Source: Pantoea eucalypti (GTDB lineage: Bacteria > Pseudomonadota > Gammaproteobacteria > Enterobacterales > Enterobacteriaceae). Taken from it: 64,000 nt of DNA. Each line of letters starts with the position of its first letter. The first letter of the stretch is position 1. Under the pieces are notes generated by a model. It saw only the letters and a program-made list of their open reading frames with translations, ran no database searches and was not told the origin of the DNA. The DNA is taken from the NCBI RefSeq assembly GCF_009646115.1, contig NZ_CP045720.1:3162001-3226000 (forward strand), written 5' to 3'. The position numbers and the translations under genes are program-made. Below are positions 11,931 through 22,277 of this stretch, in pieces.

Positions 11931-13037
11931 CTACCAGACCTGATTCGCGATATCCACCACCAAACGAATTTTCTGCCACTGCTGCGCTTCACTCAGGCTG
12001 TTGCCCTCTTCAGTTGAGGCGAAACCGCATTGCGGGCTGAGGCAAATCTGATCCAGGCTGACGTACTGCGCCGCCTCTTCCAGCCGGATTTTCACCTGCG
12101 CCGGATCTTCCAGTTCACCCACCTTAGTGGTGATTAAACCCAGCACCACCTGCTGATGACCCCGTTTAATGTAACGCAGTGGCTCAAAGCCGCCGGACCG
12201 GGCATTGTCATACTCCAGGAAGAACGCATCCACGTTGACGCTGCCGAACAGGATTTCTGCCACCGGCCCGTAGCCCCCCTCTGAGATCCAGGTGGAGCGG
12301 AAGTTCCCGCGACAGACATGCAGACCCACCGTCAGATCGGCAGGCTTATCCTCCAGCGCTTTATTCAGTACCTGAGCGTAAATCTGTGCCAGCTGATCCG
12401 GATCGTCGCCGCGTTCGCGGATATCGCGCTTCTGATCTTCAGAGCAGAGATAAGCCCAGACGGTGTCATCCAGCTGCAGATAGCGGCAGCCCGCATCATA
12501 AAAGGCCTGAATCGCCGCTTTGTAGGTCTGCGCCAGATCCTCGAAGTAGTCCGCCAGATCGGGATAGACCTCTGCATCAATCACTTTGCGGCCACCGCGG
12601 AAGTGTAAAACGCTGGGGCTGGGAATGGTCATTTTTGGCACCGCATCCCCGGCAATACTCTGCAGGAAACGGAAATGCGCCAGCATCGGATGATCCGCCG
12701 GGAAACCGAGTTTGCTCACCACTTTCACGCCATGCGCTTTGGTCTGCACGCCATTAAACTGGATGCCCTGTTCCGCTTCATAGCGCTCAACGCCATTCAG
12801 GCCATAGAAGAAGTCGAAGTGCCACCAGCCGCGACGAAACTCGCCATCGGTGACCACCTTCAGGCCATTTTCACGTTGCTTCGCTACCACATCGCGAATC
12901 GCCTCATCTTCGACCTGCTGCAGGGCCGCCGCATCAATCTCTCCGGTAGCAAACGCTTCGCGCGCCTGCTTAATCGCAGCGGGACGCAGAAAACTGCCAA
13001 CGGTGTCGGCACGGAACGGGGCGGTTTCTCTTTGCAT
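11931..13037 (-). CDS. Short cobalamin-independent methionine synthase family protein (YxjG/core-MetE type)
   Basis: A 368-aa protein corresponding to the catalytic C-terminal barrel of MetE without its N-terminal folate domain. Probable zinc ligands are visible in order: HVC in GLHVCRGNF, Glu in FFLEYDN, and Cys in LSPQCGF. Such proteins are annotated as vitamin-B12-independent methionine synthase family or YxjG/YxjH; they transfer a methyl group to homocysteine from a donor that may not be the triglutamyl folate. The ATG at 13037 has AGGAG five bases upstream; a GTG two codons earlier overlaps that ribosome site. A MetJ-type operator lies 60 bp upstream, so repression by SAM-MetJ is very likely. 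Confidence 0.85.
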   Translation of the reverse strand: MQRETAPFRADTVGSFLRPAAIKQAREAFATGEIDAAALQQVEDEAIRDVVAKQRENGLKVVTDGEFRRGWWHFDFFYGLNGVERYEAEQGIQFNGVQTKAHGVKVVSKLGFPADHPMLAHFRFLQSIAGDAVPKMTIPSPSVLHFRGGRKVIDAEVYPDLADYFEDLAQTYKAAIQAFYDAGCRYLQLDDTVWAYLCSEDQKRDIRERGDDPDQLAQIYAQVLNKALEDKPADLTVGLHVCRGNFRSTWISEGGYGPVAEILFGSVNVDAFFLEYDNARSGGFEPLRYIKRGHQQVVLGLITTKVGELEDPAQVKIRLEEAAQYVSLDQICLSPQCGFASTEEGNSLSEAQQWQKIRLVVDIANQVW

Positions 13038-13098
13038 GATCACTCCTGTCTCTCCTGCCGGTAATAACGACAGGAAATCATTACACCCTGAAATAAAT

Positions 13099-13122
13099 AG
13101 CCATCCGGATGGCTACATGTCT
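13099..13122 (-). promoter_or_regulatory. Tandem met boxes (MetJ operator)
   Basis: Three abutting 8-mers, AGCCATCC, GGATGGCT and ACATGTCT, match the met box consensus AGACGTCT at 5, 5 and 6 of 8 positions. The first two form a perfect 16-bp palindrome. MetJ binds two or more adjacent 8-bp boxes, and this array lies about 62 bp upstream of the methionine synthase-like start. Confidence 0.75.
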
Positions 13123-13198
13123 GAAAACAGAGTGTCATGAGTGGCATGCATCTGCAACTGAAGAAAATTCAGGGATGATGAAAAAAATTCAACCGGGA

Positions 13199-14119
13199 TT
13201 AACGCAGGGCGGCGCGCGCCTCTGCCATCTGGCTGTCTGAGAGCGGCAGATAGCCCGCTTCGCTGACCCGCCGCTGTCCTTGTGGTGAAAGAACCTGCTG
13301 CAGAAATGCCGCCACCAGCGGCGGCAGTGGTTTACCGGGTGCTTTATTAACATAGAGATAGAGTGGGCGCGCCCAGGGATAACGGCCGCTACGAATAGCA
13401 TCGGCATCCGGAGCAATCGCCTGGCCCTGATCATTCGTCACCGCCAGCATTTTTACGCCGCTGAGATGAAAGCCAAAACTGGCGTAGCCGATGCTGCGCG
13501 AATTACCGGCCACCGCCTGCACCACCGCGGCCGAGCCAGGAAACTCCGCTACGTCGCTGCGGAAATCGCCTTTGCATAGCACCTGCTGTTTGAAGAAACC
13601 CCAGGTGCCGGAGGCGGAATTACGTCCATAGCGCTGAATGGGGCGTTTGTTCCATTGCGCGCCGGTTAAACCGAGATCGCCCCAGCGCAGCGGCACACTG
13701 TGTGCGCCACACAGACGGGTAATGGAGAAGATGGCGTCGAGCTGACGCGGTTCAATCTGCTGCAGCGGGTTACGCTGATTCACTACCACCACCAGCGCAT
13801 CCATCGCCACCGGCACCGCCAGCGGCGGATAACCGTAGCGCGCCTCAAAAGCCTGCCGCTCATCGGCCTGCATCGGGCGGCTCATCGGACCGAGCTGTGC
13901 GGCACCTGCTGCCAGCGCGGTCGGTGCGGTTGAGGAACCGGAGGCCTGAACCTGCACATTGACGCCCGGCGCCTGCCGACTAAAATCCTCGCCCCACAGG
14001 GTCATAAGATAGCCAAGCGTATCTGAGCCGACACTGCTGAGATTGCCGGAGAGCGTGCCGTGCTGGGCCAGCGCCAGGCCCGGCAGCAGCGTAACAATCA
14101 ATACAAGAAGAATGCGCAT
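13199..14119 (-). CDS. PstS-like periplasmic phosphate-binding protein
   Basis: A 306-aa substrate-binding protein of the PstS/phosphate ABC-binding family. Residues 1-18 (MRILLVLIVTLLPGLALA) form a signal peptide. The mature start, GNLSSVGSDTLGYLM, and the segments SGSSTAP, GPMSRPM and NSASGTWGFF are the phosphate-contact regions of the family. I chose the ATG at 14119, 19 bp after the phoR stop, because the earlier ATG at 14152 overlaps phoR and would add 11 residues before the signal peptide. No ABC permease or ATPase gene is next to it, so it may feed an existing Pst system or act as a scavenging or sensing protein. Confidence 0.87.
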   Translation of the reverse strand: MRILLVLIVTLLPGLALAQHGTLSGNLSSVGSDTLGYLMTLWGEDFSRQAPGVNVQVQASGSSTAPTALAAGAAQLGPMSRPMQADERQAFEARYGYPPLAVPVAMDALVVVVNQRNPLQQIEPRQLDAIFSITRLCGAHSVPLRWGDLGLTGAQWNKRPIQRYGRNSASGTWGFFKQQVLCKGDFRSDVAEFPGSAAVVQAVAGNSRSIGYASFGFHLSGVKMLAVTNDQGQAIAPDADAIRSGRYPWARPLYLYVNKAPGKPLPPLVAAFLQQVLSPQGQRRVSEAGYLPLSDSQMAEARAALR

Positions 14120-14138
14120 CAGGAAGATCCGGCAGCCA

Positions 14139-15452
14139 TTAATGAACGGCATTCTCCTGCATCACGCTGCTGACAATCAACCTCGCGGGCAGCGTAAACG
14201 TAAAACAGGTCTCTTGGTGCGGCACGCTGGTGATGTCGAGCCGCGCGTTGTGGTGACTCAGCGCATGTTTCACAATCGCCAGACCCAGCCCGCTACCCCC
14301 GGTGGCGCGTGAACGCGCTTTATCGACGCGGTAGAAACGCTCGGTCAGACGGGGAATATGTTCTGAAGCAATACCCGGCCCGTTGTCGCACACCCGGAAG
14401 GTGGCGCCCTGTTTGCCGCGCAGCCAGCTGATATCGATCCGCGTGCCATCCGGGGTGTGATTCACCGCGTTATAAACCAGATTGGAGATAGCACTGCGAA
14501 GCTGTTCATCGTTGCCGAACACTTTCAGATGGGGATCGGTATGGAAATGAATATCGTGACGACCGCCACTTAGCGTCGCCGCCTCATGCTGCAGCAGTTT
14601 CAGCATGACCGGCACATCCACCTTCTCTTTCAGATCGATGGCAGGCGCGGCTTCAATGCGCGACAGCGTCAGCAGCTGTTTGACCAGGCTGTCCATACGG
14701 CGCGTCTGCTCCGACATCGTGTGCAGCGCTTTGCTGCGCGAAGGCTCGCTCATCACCGAGTCGTTCATCATCTCCAGATAGCCCTGCAGCACCGTGAGCG
14801 GCGTACGTAACTCATGGCTGACGTTGGCAAAGAAGTTGCGGCGCGCCCCTTCCAGCTGATGCATCTGCGTCACATCACGCGCCACCAGCAGCCACTGCCC
14901 CTCGCTGTAGGGCATGACGCGAAATTCCATGTGAAGTTTGTTGTTCAGCACCAGCGTCAGGGGCTTGTCAAAATCGCGCTGGCGCAGATAGCGTGAGAAC
15001 TCCGGATAACGCAGCAGATTGAGGATGTTCTGGCCATTATCTTCCGGCCAGCGCAGACCCAGGTGCTGTTGCGCCAGACCGTTACACCAGAAAATAGTGC
15101 CCTCTTCCGTGGTCAGGATCACCGCATCCGGCAGCGACTCGGCACCGCTGCGGAAACGTTTGATCAGATTACCGAGTTCACGTCGCCGCCGCCGGTTGCG
15201 CAGCTGCATCTGGTAAAGACCATAAAACAGCGGTTCCCAGCTGGCACGCCCGGCGGGTGGCGTCATGGTGCGGTCGAGCCACAGCCAGTGCGACAGCCGC
15301 ATCAGATTGTGGAAATGCCATAACAGCACCATGACCACGCTCAGCAGCAACCACCAGGGCAAACCGCCAGACAGCAGGCCCAGCAGCACCGCAGGCAGAC
15401 AGGCCAGCAGCAGTTCTGTCAGTAATCTCTTCCAGGAGAGGCGTTCCAGCAC
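14139..15452 (-). CDS. phoR: PhoR, phosphate regulon sensor histidine kinase
   Basis: Membrane sensor kinase that phosphorylates PhoB under phosphate limitation and dephosphorylates it otherwise. 437 aa. Two N-terminal membrane helices (about 9-29 and 32-48), a PAS domain around 100-195, then the H-box [12 protein letters not shown] with the phospho-accepting His at 213, the same number as in E. coli. The ATPase domain has [11 protein letters not shown] (N box), DNGPGI (G1) and [10 protein letters not shown] (G2). It starts 14 bp after phoB and probably shares the phoB promoter. Confidence 0.98.
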   Translation of the reverse strand: MLERLSWKRLLTELLLACLPAVLLGLLSGGLPWWLLLSVVMVLLWHFHNLMRLSHWLWLDRTMTPPAGRASWEPLFYGLYQMQLRNRRRRRELGNLIKRFRSGAESLPDAVILTTEEGTIFWCNGLAQQHLGLRWPEDNGQNILNLLRYPEFSRYLRQRDFDKPLTLVLNNKLHMEFRVMPYSEGQWLLVARDVTQMHQLEGARRNFFANVSHELRTPLTVLQGYLEMMNDSVMSEPSRSKALHTMSEQTRRMDSLVKQLLTLSRIEAAPAIDLKEKVDVPVMLKLLQHEAATLSGGRHDIHFHTDPHLKVFGNDEQLRSAISNLVYNAVNHTPDGTRIDISWLRGKQGATFRVCDNGPGIASEHIPRLTERFYRVDKARSRATGGSGLGLAIVKHALSHHNARLDITSVPHQETCFTFTLPARLIVSSVMQENAVH

Positions 15453-15466
15453 GGTAAAGGCTCCGT

Positions 15467-16156
15467 TTAGTAGCGGGCAGAGAAACGATACCCTGTTCCA
15501 CGGACGGTTTGTACCATGCGATCGTGGCCGGAGACTTCCAGCGCTTTACGTAAACGGCGAATGTGAACATCAACAGTGCGATCTTCCACATACACATTGG
15601 TGCCCCAGACGTGGTTCAGCAGCTGTTCGCGGCTGTATACGCGTTCCGGGTGAGTCATAAAGAAGTGCAGCAGCTTATATTCGGTCGGGCCCATCTCCAG
15701 CGGCGTGGTTTCGGACATCACGCGATGTGAAGAAGGATCCAGACTCAGTCCCTGCATCTCAATCACCTCTTCCACCGCCATCGGTGAAATACGGCGCATC
15801 ACCGCTTTAATTCGCGCCATCAGTTCTTTAGGCGAAAACGGCTTGGTAATGTAATCATCGGCGCCCACTTCCAGGCCACGCACCCGATCTTCCTCTTCGC
15901 CACGCGCGGTGAGCATCATCACCGGGATATCCCGTGTCATCGCCTCGCGTTTCAGATGCTTGATAAACTGAATACCGCTGCCTCCAGGTAACATCCAGTC
16001 CAGTAAAATCAGATCGGGCCAGGGTTCAATCAGCTTGCCCACGGCACTGTCATAATCTTCCGCCTCAATTGGCTGATAGTCGTTCTGCTCCAGAACAAAA
16101 CACAACATTTCACGGATGGGGGCTTCATCCTCCACAACCAAAATGCGCTTAGCCAT
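15467..16156 (-). CDS. phoB: PhoB, phosphate regulon response regulator
   Basis: OmpR-family transcription factor that binds Pho boxes. 229 aa, the standard length. The receiver domain has the acidic pocket at E9/D10, the phospho-acceptor D53 in [10 protein letters not shown], and K105 in TKPFSPKEL. The C-terminal winged helix includes [21 protein letters not shown] and [11 protein letters not shown]. It is the first gene of the phoB-phoR-pstS-like unit and has its own Pho box upstream, which implies autoregulation. Confidence 0.99.
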   Translation of the reverse strand: MAKRILVVEDEAPIREMLCFVLEQNDYQPIEAEDYDSAVGKLIEPWPDLILLDWMLPGGSGIQFIKHLKREAMTRDIPVMMLTARGEEEDRVRGLEVGADDYITKPFSPKELMARIKAVMRRISPMAVEEVIEMQGLSLDPSSHRVMSETTPLEMGPTEYKLLHFFMTHPERVYSREQLLNHVWGTNVYVEDRTVDVHIRRLRKALEVSGHDRMVQTVRGTGYRFSARY

Positions 16157-16202
16157 TATTACTCCTGCTGATTATGACGGCTGTCACTGAGATTCGCGGC
16201 GC

Positions 16203-16237
16203 CATTATGCGTCAGATTTGTGACACTTTTATGAAAA
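16203..16237 (-). promoter_or_regulatory. Pho box and -10 of the phoB promoter
   Basis: On the minus strand the 18-mer at 16237-16220 (TTTTCATAAAAGTGTCAC) matches the Pho box consensus CTGTCATAAATCTGTCAC at 14 of 18 positions. It is followed by AATCTGAC, a further half-repeat, and a CATAAT -10 at 16208-16203. The arrangement closely mirrors the E. coli phoBR promoter. Confidence 0.85.
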
Positions 16238-16353
16238 ACATAACCTGCCTGTAACGCCGTTGGTAATCATTTATGACAGCGCAGCGACAATTTTTCGCTT
16301 TGGCCGCAGAGCCAGTATAATCGCCGGGCGAATCACAACGGCAGGGACTCATC

Positions 16354-17553
16354 ATGCGCATCATTCATACTGCGGACTGGCATCTGGGGCAGTTCTTTTA
16401 CAACAAAAGTCGGGCAGCCGAACATCAGGCGTTTCTCGACTGGCTGTTGATCCAGATTGAACAGCATCAGGTGGATGCGTTGATTATTGCAGGCGATCTG
16501 TTTGATACCGGCACGCCGCCCAGCTACGCCCGCGAGATGTTTAACCGCTTTGTGGTGGCGCTGCAGCCCACCGGTTGTCAGCTGATTGTGCTGGCGGGCA
16601 ACCACGATTCCGTGGCGACGCTGAATGAGTCACGCGAACTGCTCGCCTGTCTCAACACCCGGGTAATCGCCACCCCCCAGGAGCAGGATGATGTGTTGCT
16701 GCTGAACACACGCCAGGGCGAACCGGGCGCGCTGCTCTGTGCCATTCCCTATCTGCGACCGCGCGATATTCTGCGCAGCCGGGCGGGTCAGTCAGGGCGC
16801 GATAAACAGACCTCGCTGCTGGAGGCGATTGCCCATCACTATCAGCAGCGCTTTGCCGCCGCCCAGGCGCTGGGCCATGCATTGCCGATTATCGCTACCG
16901 GACATCTCACCACCGTCGGGGTCAGCCAGAGCGATTCGGTGCGTGACATCTACATCGGTACGCTTGATGCCTTCCCCGCCAGTGCCTTTCCGGCCGCTGA
17001 CTACATTGCACTGGGCCATATTCATCGCGCCCAGCGCGTGGCGGGCAGCGAGCATATCCGCTATAGCGGCTCGCCCATTCCGCTGAGTTTTGATGAGCTG
17101 GGCAGCGAAAAAAGCGTCTTTCTGCTGGAGCTTGCGGCAAGCGGCCTGCAATCCGTTACGCCGCTGGTGGTGCCGCAGGCGCAGCCGATGCAGGTGCTGA
17201 AAGGATCGCTGGCACAGATTGCGGAACAGTTACACGCCTTCAGCACGGCTGAGCAGGAGAAGCCGACCTGGCTCGACATCGAAGTCACCACGCAGGAGTA
17301 CCTCAGCGATCTGCAGCATCAGGTCGAAACCCTGACCGCCACGCTGCCGGTTGAAGTCCTGCTGCTGCGCCGCAGCCGCGAGCAGCGGCAGCAGAGCCTG
17401 GCGCGGCTCGACAACGAAACCCTGAGTGAACTGAAAGTGGAAGAGGTCTTTGCCCGCCGGCTCGCGCTGGATGAGGAGCTGCAACCTGCGCAAATCGACG
17501 AGATGACCACCCTGTTCCGCCAGACGCTGGCCGCCATGGAAGAGACCCAATGA
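16354..17553 (+). CDS. sbcD: SbcD, nuclease subunit of SbcCD
   Basis: Mre11-type manganese nuclease of the SbcCD complex, which cleaves DNA hairpins and processes protein-blocked DNA ends. 399 aa (E. coli 400). The phosphoesterase motifs are intact: DWHLG (D8, H10), GDLFD (47-51), GNHD (82-85) and GHIH near residue 218. The gene is divergent from phoB as in E. coli and overlaps sbcC by four bases (ATGA), so the two subunits are translationally coupled. Confidence 0.98.
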   Translation: MRIIHTADWHLGQFFYNKSRAAEHQAFLDWLLIQIEQHQVDALIIAGDLFDTGTPPSYAREMFNRFVVALQPTGCQLIVLAGNHDSVATLNESRELLACLNTRVIATPQEQDDVLLLNTRQGEPGALLCAIPYLRPRDILRSRAGQSGRDKQTSLLEAIAHHYQQRFAAAQALGHALPIIATGHLTTVGVSQSDSVRDIYIGTLDAFPASAFPAADYIALGHIHRAQRVAGSEHIRYSGSPIPLSFDELGSEKSVFLLELAASGLQSVTPLVVPQAQPMQVLKGSLAQIAEQLHAFSTAEQEKPTWLDIEVTTQEYLSDLQHQVETLTATLPVEVLLLRRSREQRQQSLARLDNETLSELKVEEVFARRLALDEELQPAQIDEMTTLFRQTLAAMEETQ

Positions 17554-20500
17554 AGATCCTCACGCTACGGTTTAAAAACCTTAATGCTCTGCGCGGTGAA
17601 TGGTTCATCGACTTCCGCGCCGAGCCTTTTGCCAGCAATGGCCTGTTTGCCATAACCGGCGCGACCGGCGCAGGTAAAACCACCCTGCTGGACGCCATTT
17701 GTCTGGCGCTCTATCACCAGACGCCGCGCCTGGGCGCGATTTCCCAGAGCCAGAATGCGCTGATGACGCGCGACTGTGCCGAATGTCTGGCTGAAGTAGA
17801 GTTTGAGATCAAAGGCGAAGCCTGGCGCGCCTTCTGGAGCCAGAACCGTGCGCGCGGCACCGCTGACGGTAAGCTGCAGGCCCCGCGCGTTGAGCTGGCG
17901 CGCTGCGCCGACAACACCATTGTTGCCGATAAAGTCGGTGACAAGCTGAAGATGATCGAAACTCTCTCCGGGCTTGATTTCGAACGTTTTACCCGCTCAA
18001 TGATGCTGTCGCAGGGCCAGTTTGCCGCCTTCCTCAACGCTAAAGCCAGTGAGCGTGCCGAACTGCTGGAGGAGCTGACCGGCACCGAAATTTACGGCCT
18101 GATCTCCGCCGCTATCTACGAGCGTCACAAAGAGGCGAAAACGCAGCTGGATATCTTGCGCAGTCAGGCGGGTGCGATGGCACTGCTGGATAGTGACGCA
18201 CGTGACGCCCTGCAACTGCAGCTCACCGATCTGACCGACGCGGAACAGCGGCTCAGCGCGCACTATCAACAGGCGCAGCAGCAGCAGCAGTGGCAGCAGC
18301 AGGCGCAGCAGTTACAGCAGGAGAGTGAGCAGGCTGATGCCGCGTTGCAGCAGGCTCAGTCTGCATCCCAGGCGGCAGAGACGGACCGCCAGCGGCTGGC
18401 TCGCAGCGAACCGGCTGAAAAGCTGCGGATAAAACTGCAGCAGCGTGATGCATTACGCACCGAACAGCAGCAGATCGAGAGCCACTGCCAGCAACTGACC
18501 GCATCGGCGCAGCAGGCGCAGAACCAACAGCAGCAGCATCAGCAAAATTACGCTGCTGCTCAGACGGCCCGCCAGCAGGCGCTTCAGGAACAGCAGCAGC
18601 AGGAGAACCTGCTGACGGAACAGGTATTACCGCTGGATCAGCGAATCATGACGCTGCAGCAGCACTTTGCAGAGCAACAGCAGGAAAATGCCCGCCAGCA
18701 ACAGCAGGCTGACCAGACGCAGAACAGACTGGCGGAGCAGAAGCGTCAGGTGATGTCAGTGCAGCAGGCGATGACTGAACAGCATCAGTTACGTGAGCAG
18801 CTTGCCGATCTGGCGCATTGGGGCGCTTCACTGCCGGTATGGCAGGAGAACTTTGCCGTGCTGGCACAGCGTGAGGCGACGCTGGCCGAACTGCAGCAGC
18901 AGTGCGAACAGCAACAAAAACAGATCGACGCCCAGCAGGCGAAACAGCAACAGCAGGCACAGCAGGCCCTGCCGCGCCAGCAGGCGGAGCAACAGGCGCA
19001 CCAGGCGTTGTTGCAGGCGGAGCAGGCACTCACTTCGCTTCATGAACAGCATCCGCCCGCTGCACTGCGGCAGGCATTAAGCCAGTTGCAGAGTAGCCGT
19101 CCGGCCCGTCAGCAACTGTTGCTGCTCTCCACGCAGTGGCAGCCACTGCATCAGCAGCTGAATCAGCGCCAGCAGCGGCTGACCGCGCTTGAAAAAGCGC
19201 AACAGCAGAGCGAAGCGGAACTTCAGACTCTGCGTGAAACGTGGAAACGCGAAAAGCAGCAGCTGGATGACGTTGAAAAAATTTGTGCGCTGGAGCAGCA
19301 GATTATCGATCTCAGCGATTACCGCGCCCGGCTCACCCCCGATCAGCCGTGCCCGCTGTGCGGCTCCTGCACCCATCCGGCTGTTGAAACCTACAGCACG
19401 CTGGAAGTGAGTGCTAACCAGCAGCGCCGGGCTGCGCTGCTGCAGCAAACTGAGGCATTGCGTGAAGCAGGAACGGCAAAAAGCGAACAGCTAAAGCAAT
19501 CTGCCGTTCAGCAGCAGACCCTGCGTGACGAAATCGCGGAAATGCAGCGTCAGCTTGACCAGCTTGAGCAGCAATGGCAGGCACTAAGCGGTGAGCTGGC
19601 ACTTACCTTCACCCTTGTCGACCGCGAAGCGTTAGCCGCGTGGCAGCAGCAGCAAAGCGAACACGAAAGCCAGCTTGAGCAACAGCGGCAGGCACAGGAA
19701 GCCGCCGAACAGGCACGTCAGGCCGCGAAAGATCACCATCTTCAGCAGTTGCAGGCCTGGCAACAACATCTGCAGGCAGAGCAACTGGCGCAGCAGTCGC
19801 TGATCAGCCTGCAGCAGGCGCTGGATGCGCTGCACCAGCGGAAGCAGCAGGAACAGCAGGCCATGGCGCAATTGCAATCCCGTTTAGCCCAACAGTTCAG
19901 CGACCACAACCTTGCCCTTCCGGATGCCGCGAATCGCGACACGTGGCTGGCGGAACAGCAGAGGCGCTGGCAGCGCTGGCAGGAGAGTGAGCAGTTGCTC
20001 GCTAACCTGCAGCCGCAACTGTTAAAAGGCGAAACCCAGCTCACCGCCCTGCAACAGCAGGCAGAGCAGGAACAGCAGCAACTGGCCATCCGTCAACAGC
20101 AACAACAGCAGAGCCAGAGACAGTTAGGTGAAATGCGTCAGCAGCGTCAGGCGCTGTTTGGCGATCGCGAAGTCACCCTCGCCCGTCAGCAGATGCAGGC
20201 CCGCATTCAGCAGTCTGATGAACAGCTGGCGCAGCAGCTCGCTGCCCTGCAGCAGGCGCAGGCTGAAGTCAGTCGCCTGCAGGGTGAGCTGTCGGGACTG
20301 GAAAATCAGCGTCAGACGCTCAGCGGCAAACTGACAGAGGCGGAAAGTGCACTGCAGCAGTCACTGGAGAGCGCCGGATTCGCGGATGAAGCCAGCCTGC
20401 GCGCGGCGCTATTGGATGAGCAGACCGCGCTGCAACTGCGTCAGCAGCTGCAGCAGCTCGACCAGCAATGCCAGCAGCAGCAGGCGCGACGGGCAGATCT

Positions 20501-21224
20501 GCGTCAGCGGCTCAGTGTCCATCAGCAGGCGAAGCCTGACGCGATGCCGGAATCCGCCGAAGCGCTGGCACAGCAGCTCGAGCAGTTACGGCTGGCCCTG
20601 CGCGACAACGCCAGCCTGCAGGGCCAGGTTCAGCAGCAGCTGCACAGCGATGCCAGCCTTCGCGCCCGTCAGCAGAGCCTGATGACGCAGATTGAACAGG
20701 ATGGTGTGGTGCTGGCGCAGTGGAGCCGGCTCAACGATCTGATCGGTTCCGCGACCGGCGACAAGTTCCGGCGCTTCGCCCAGGGCCTAACGCTGGATCA
20801 TCTGGTGTCGCTCGCTAACAGGCAGCTTGATCGGCTGCATGGCCGCTATCTGCTGCAACGCCGGGCGCAGGATTTGCTGGAGCTGGATGTGGTCGATACC
20901 TGGCAGGCTGATGCGGCACGCGACACCCGCACGCTGTCGGGAGGCGAGAGCTTTCTGGTGAGTCTGGCACTGGCGCTGGCGTTATCGGATCTGGTCAGTC
21001 ATAAAACGCGTATCGAATCGCTGTTTCTGGATGAGGGATTCGGCACGCTGGATGCTCAGACGCTGGATACCGCGCTGGATGCGCTGGACGCGCTTAACGC
21101 CAGCGGTAAAACCATTGGGGTGATCAGCCACGTGGAAGCGATGAAAGAGCGTATTCCGGTGCAGATTAAAGTGCGTAAGATGAATGGGTTAGGCTACAGC
21201 CAGCTGGAACTGCCGCAGGGATAA
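17550..21224 (+). CDS. sbcC: SbcC, ATPase subunit of SbcCD (long Gln-rich form)
   Basis: Rad50-type SMC-like ATPase. Walker [10 protein letters not shown] is at residues 37-45, the ABC signature LSGGESFLV and Walker [13 protein letters not shown] are near the C-terminus, and the zinc hook CPLCGSC sits near residue 600, almost at the middle of the chain. At 1224 aa it is about 175 residues longer than E. coli SbcC (1048 aa). The extra length lies in the two coiled-coil arms, which are extraordinarily rich in glutamine encoded mainly by CAG, with many runs of three to five Gln. The frame is unbroken and both ATPase ends are intact, so the protein should be functional. Confidence 0.96.
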   Translation: MKILTLRFKNLNALRGEWFIDFRAEPFASNGLFAITGATGAGKTTLLDAICLALYHQTPRLGAISQSQNALMTRDCAECLAEVEFEIKGEAWRAFWSQNRARGTADGKLQAPRVELARCADNTIVADKVGDKLKMIETLSGLDFERFTRSMMLSQGQFAAFLNAKASERAELLEELTGTEIYGLISAAIYERHKEAKTQLDILRSQAGAMALLDSDARDALQLQLTDLTDAEQRLSAHYQQAQQQQQWQQQAQQLQQESEQADAALQQAQSASQAAETDRQRLARSEPAEKLRIKLQQRDALRTEQQQIESHCQQLTASAQQAQNQQQQHQQNYAAAQTARQQALQEQQQQENLLTEQVLPLDQRIMTLQQHFAEQQQENARQQQQADQTQNRLAEQKRQVMSVQQAMTEQHQLREQLADLAHWGASLPVWQENFAVLAQREATLAELQQQCEQQQKQIDAQQAKQQQQAQQALPRQQAEQQAHQALLQAEQALTSLHEQHPPAALRQALSQLQSSRPARQQLLLLSTQWQPLHQQLNQRQQRLTALEKAQQQSEAELQTLRETWKREKQQLDDVEKICALEQQIIDLSDYRARLTPDQPCPLCGSCTHPAVETYSTLEVSANQQRRAALLQQTEALREAGTAKSEQLKQSAVQQQTLRDEIAEMQRQLDQLEQQWQALSGELALTFTLVDREALAAWQQQQSEHESQLEQQRQAQEAAEQARQAAKDHHLQQLQAWQQHLQAEQLAQQSLISLQQALDALHQRKQQEQQAMAQLQSRLAQQFSDHNLALPDAANRDTWLAEQQRRWQRWQESEQLLANLQPQLLKGETQLTALQQQAEQEQQQLAIRQQQQQQSQRQLGEMRQQRQALFGDREVTLARQQMQARIQQSDEQLAQQLAALQQAQAEVSRLQGELSGLENQRQTLSGKLTEAESALQQSLESAGFADEASLRAALLDEQTALQLRQQLQQLDQQCQQQQARRADLRQRLSVHQQAKPDAMPESAEALAQQLEQLRLALRDNASLQGQVQQQLHSDASLRARQQSLMTQIEQDGVVLAQWSRLNDLIGSATGDKFRRFAQGLTLDHLVSLANRQLDRLHGRYLLQRRAQDLLELDVVDTWQADAARDTRTLSGGESFLVSLALALALSDLVSHKTRIESLFLDEGFGTLDAQTLDTALDALDALNASGKTIGVISHVEAMKERIPVQIKVRKMNGLGYSQLELPQG

Positions 21225-21243
21225 CGGGCGCCAGCGCGCCCGT
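21224..21243. terminator. Hairpin between convergent sbcC and the GNA1162-like gene
   Basis: ACGGGCGC pairs with GCGCCCGT around a 4-base loop, starting at the sbcC stop codon. No T run follows on either side, so it is only a possible bidirectional stop. Confidence 0.35.
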
Positions 21244-21253
21244 CTGAGTCTGA

Positions 21254-21910
21254 TCAGCGGGCGCTAACCAGCGTGTAGCGTGGGCCGGTAAGTAACCCGC
21301 CCTGCTCGTTCTGGGACAGCAGTCGATTGCTGGTCAGTCCGGCCACGGTGTGCGCTTTATCAGTGACGTTGCTGGCAATCTGTTTGATCGCCGCGTTCAC
21401 CAGCATCCCCACCAGTTCGCCATTGTTATTGTTGTTATCTTCACTGTCGCTGGCAGTGGCCTTACCCTGCCAGATCTCTTTGCCGCTGCGCAGATCCACC
21501 AGCCGTGCCTGGGCCGTCACGGTCGTCACGCTGTCAATGACCCGATAGCTACTGCCATATTCGCTGATCGAGACATAGAGCGCGCTGTCGGCATGGAAAA
21601 TCTCATTCAGACGCTTCGCGCTGACCGCCTGGGCGTCAGTGGCGCTGGTCACGCCATTCTGCTGAAAGGTCTCTTCAACAACCGCCACCGGGAAGACGTA
21701 GTAACCGGCTTCGGCCAGCGGACGCGTCACCAGCGAGTTCAGGCTGTGAGCAGCGTTGATATCCGGTGATTTATTATCCGCAGGCAACACCAGAATTGAG
21801 GCGGGCTTGCTGGCACGAAACGCGCTGTAATCATAAGGTTTTTTCGGGTGCGCACAGCCGGTCAGCAACAACACCATCAGCGCGCCGCTCAGGGCAATCA
21901 GTTTTTTCAC
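21254..21910 (-). CDS. GNA1162/DUF799 family lipoprotein
   Basis: A 218-aa lipoprotein: signal peptide with lipobox LLTGC, Cys at 19. The body resembles the GNA1162 (DUF799) family first noted in Neisseria, with the stretch ASILVLPADNKSPD and a later beta-rich domain. A low-complexity run SEDNNNNNG near residue 158 probably forms a loop. It is the last gene of a three-gene operon and overlaps its upstream neighbour by four bases (ATGA). Family members have a fold like TolB N-terminal or CsgG-like domains and are thought to sit at the outer membrane; the function is unknown. Confidence 0.85.
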   Translation of the reverse strand: MKKLIALSGALMVLLLTGCAHPKKPYDYSAFRASKPASILVLPADNKSPDINAAHSLNSLVTRPLAEAGYYVFPVAVVEETFQQNGVTSATDAQAVSAKRLNEIFHADSALYVSISEYGSSYRVIDSVTTVTAQARLVDLRSGKEIWQGKATASDSEDNNNNNGELVGMLVNAAIKQIASNVTDKAHTVAGLTSNRLLSQNEQGGLLTGPRYTLVSAR

Positions 21911-22266
21911 TGAACCACTCCTTGTTTTTTACTCATCAGAAAATCCATGTAAGGTGCCGATTCGGGAAACAGCTGCTTCTCGATGGCAAACTGCTCAAAG
22001 GCTTTATTGGTGTCGCCGGTTTTGGCAAAGAGCAGACCCAGCTGGGCATGCAGGCCAGGCGCAACCGGCTGGTTAACAGCACGGGCTTTTTCGATATCCA
22101 GATTCAGCGCATCAATCTGCTTCAGCGGATCGCTGCCCGGCTGATAGTAGCTGTAGACCTGCTGCTGATAATCGCCCCAGTAGTAGATCGTCTTCGGCGC
22201 TTTTGGCGCACAGCCGGCCAGCAGCGCTGCGGCAATCAGCAGGCTGCTCAGTGTCATCATCTTCAT
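21907..22266 (-). CDS. DUF4810-type small lipoprotein
   Basis: A 119-aa lipoprotein with lipobox LLAGC (Cys at 19). The mature part begins APKAPKTIYYWGDY and then has a TPR-like helical section (PGLHAQLGLLFAKTGDTNKAFEQ...), matching proteins annotated as DUF4810. It lies between a CsgG-like gene (11 bp upstream) and a GNA1162-like gene (4-bp overlap). The helical repeat suggests a scaffold or assembly partner for the other two lipoproteins. Its role is not known. Confidence 0.82.
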   Translation of the reverse strand: MKMMTLSSLLIAAALLAGCAPKAPKTIYYWGDYQQQVYSYYQPGSDPLKQIDALNLDIEKARAVNQPVAPGLHAQLGLLFAKTGDTNKAFEQFAIEKQLFPESAPYMDFLMSKKQGVVQ

Positions 22267-22277
22267 TTACTGCTTCC

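Noticed and set aside
18253..20089. Many long antisense frames within sbcC
   Set aside because: They are shadows produced by the CAG/CTG-rich coding sequence of the coiled coil, which removes stop codons in other frames.
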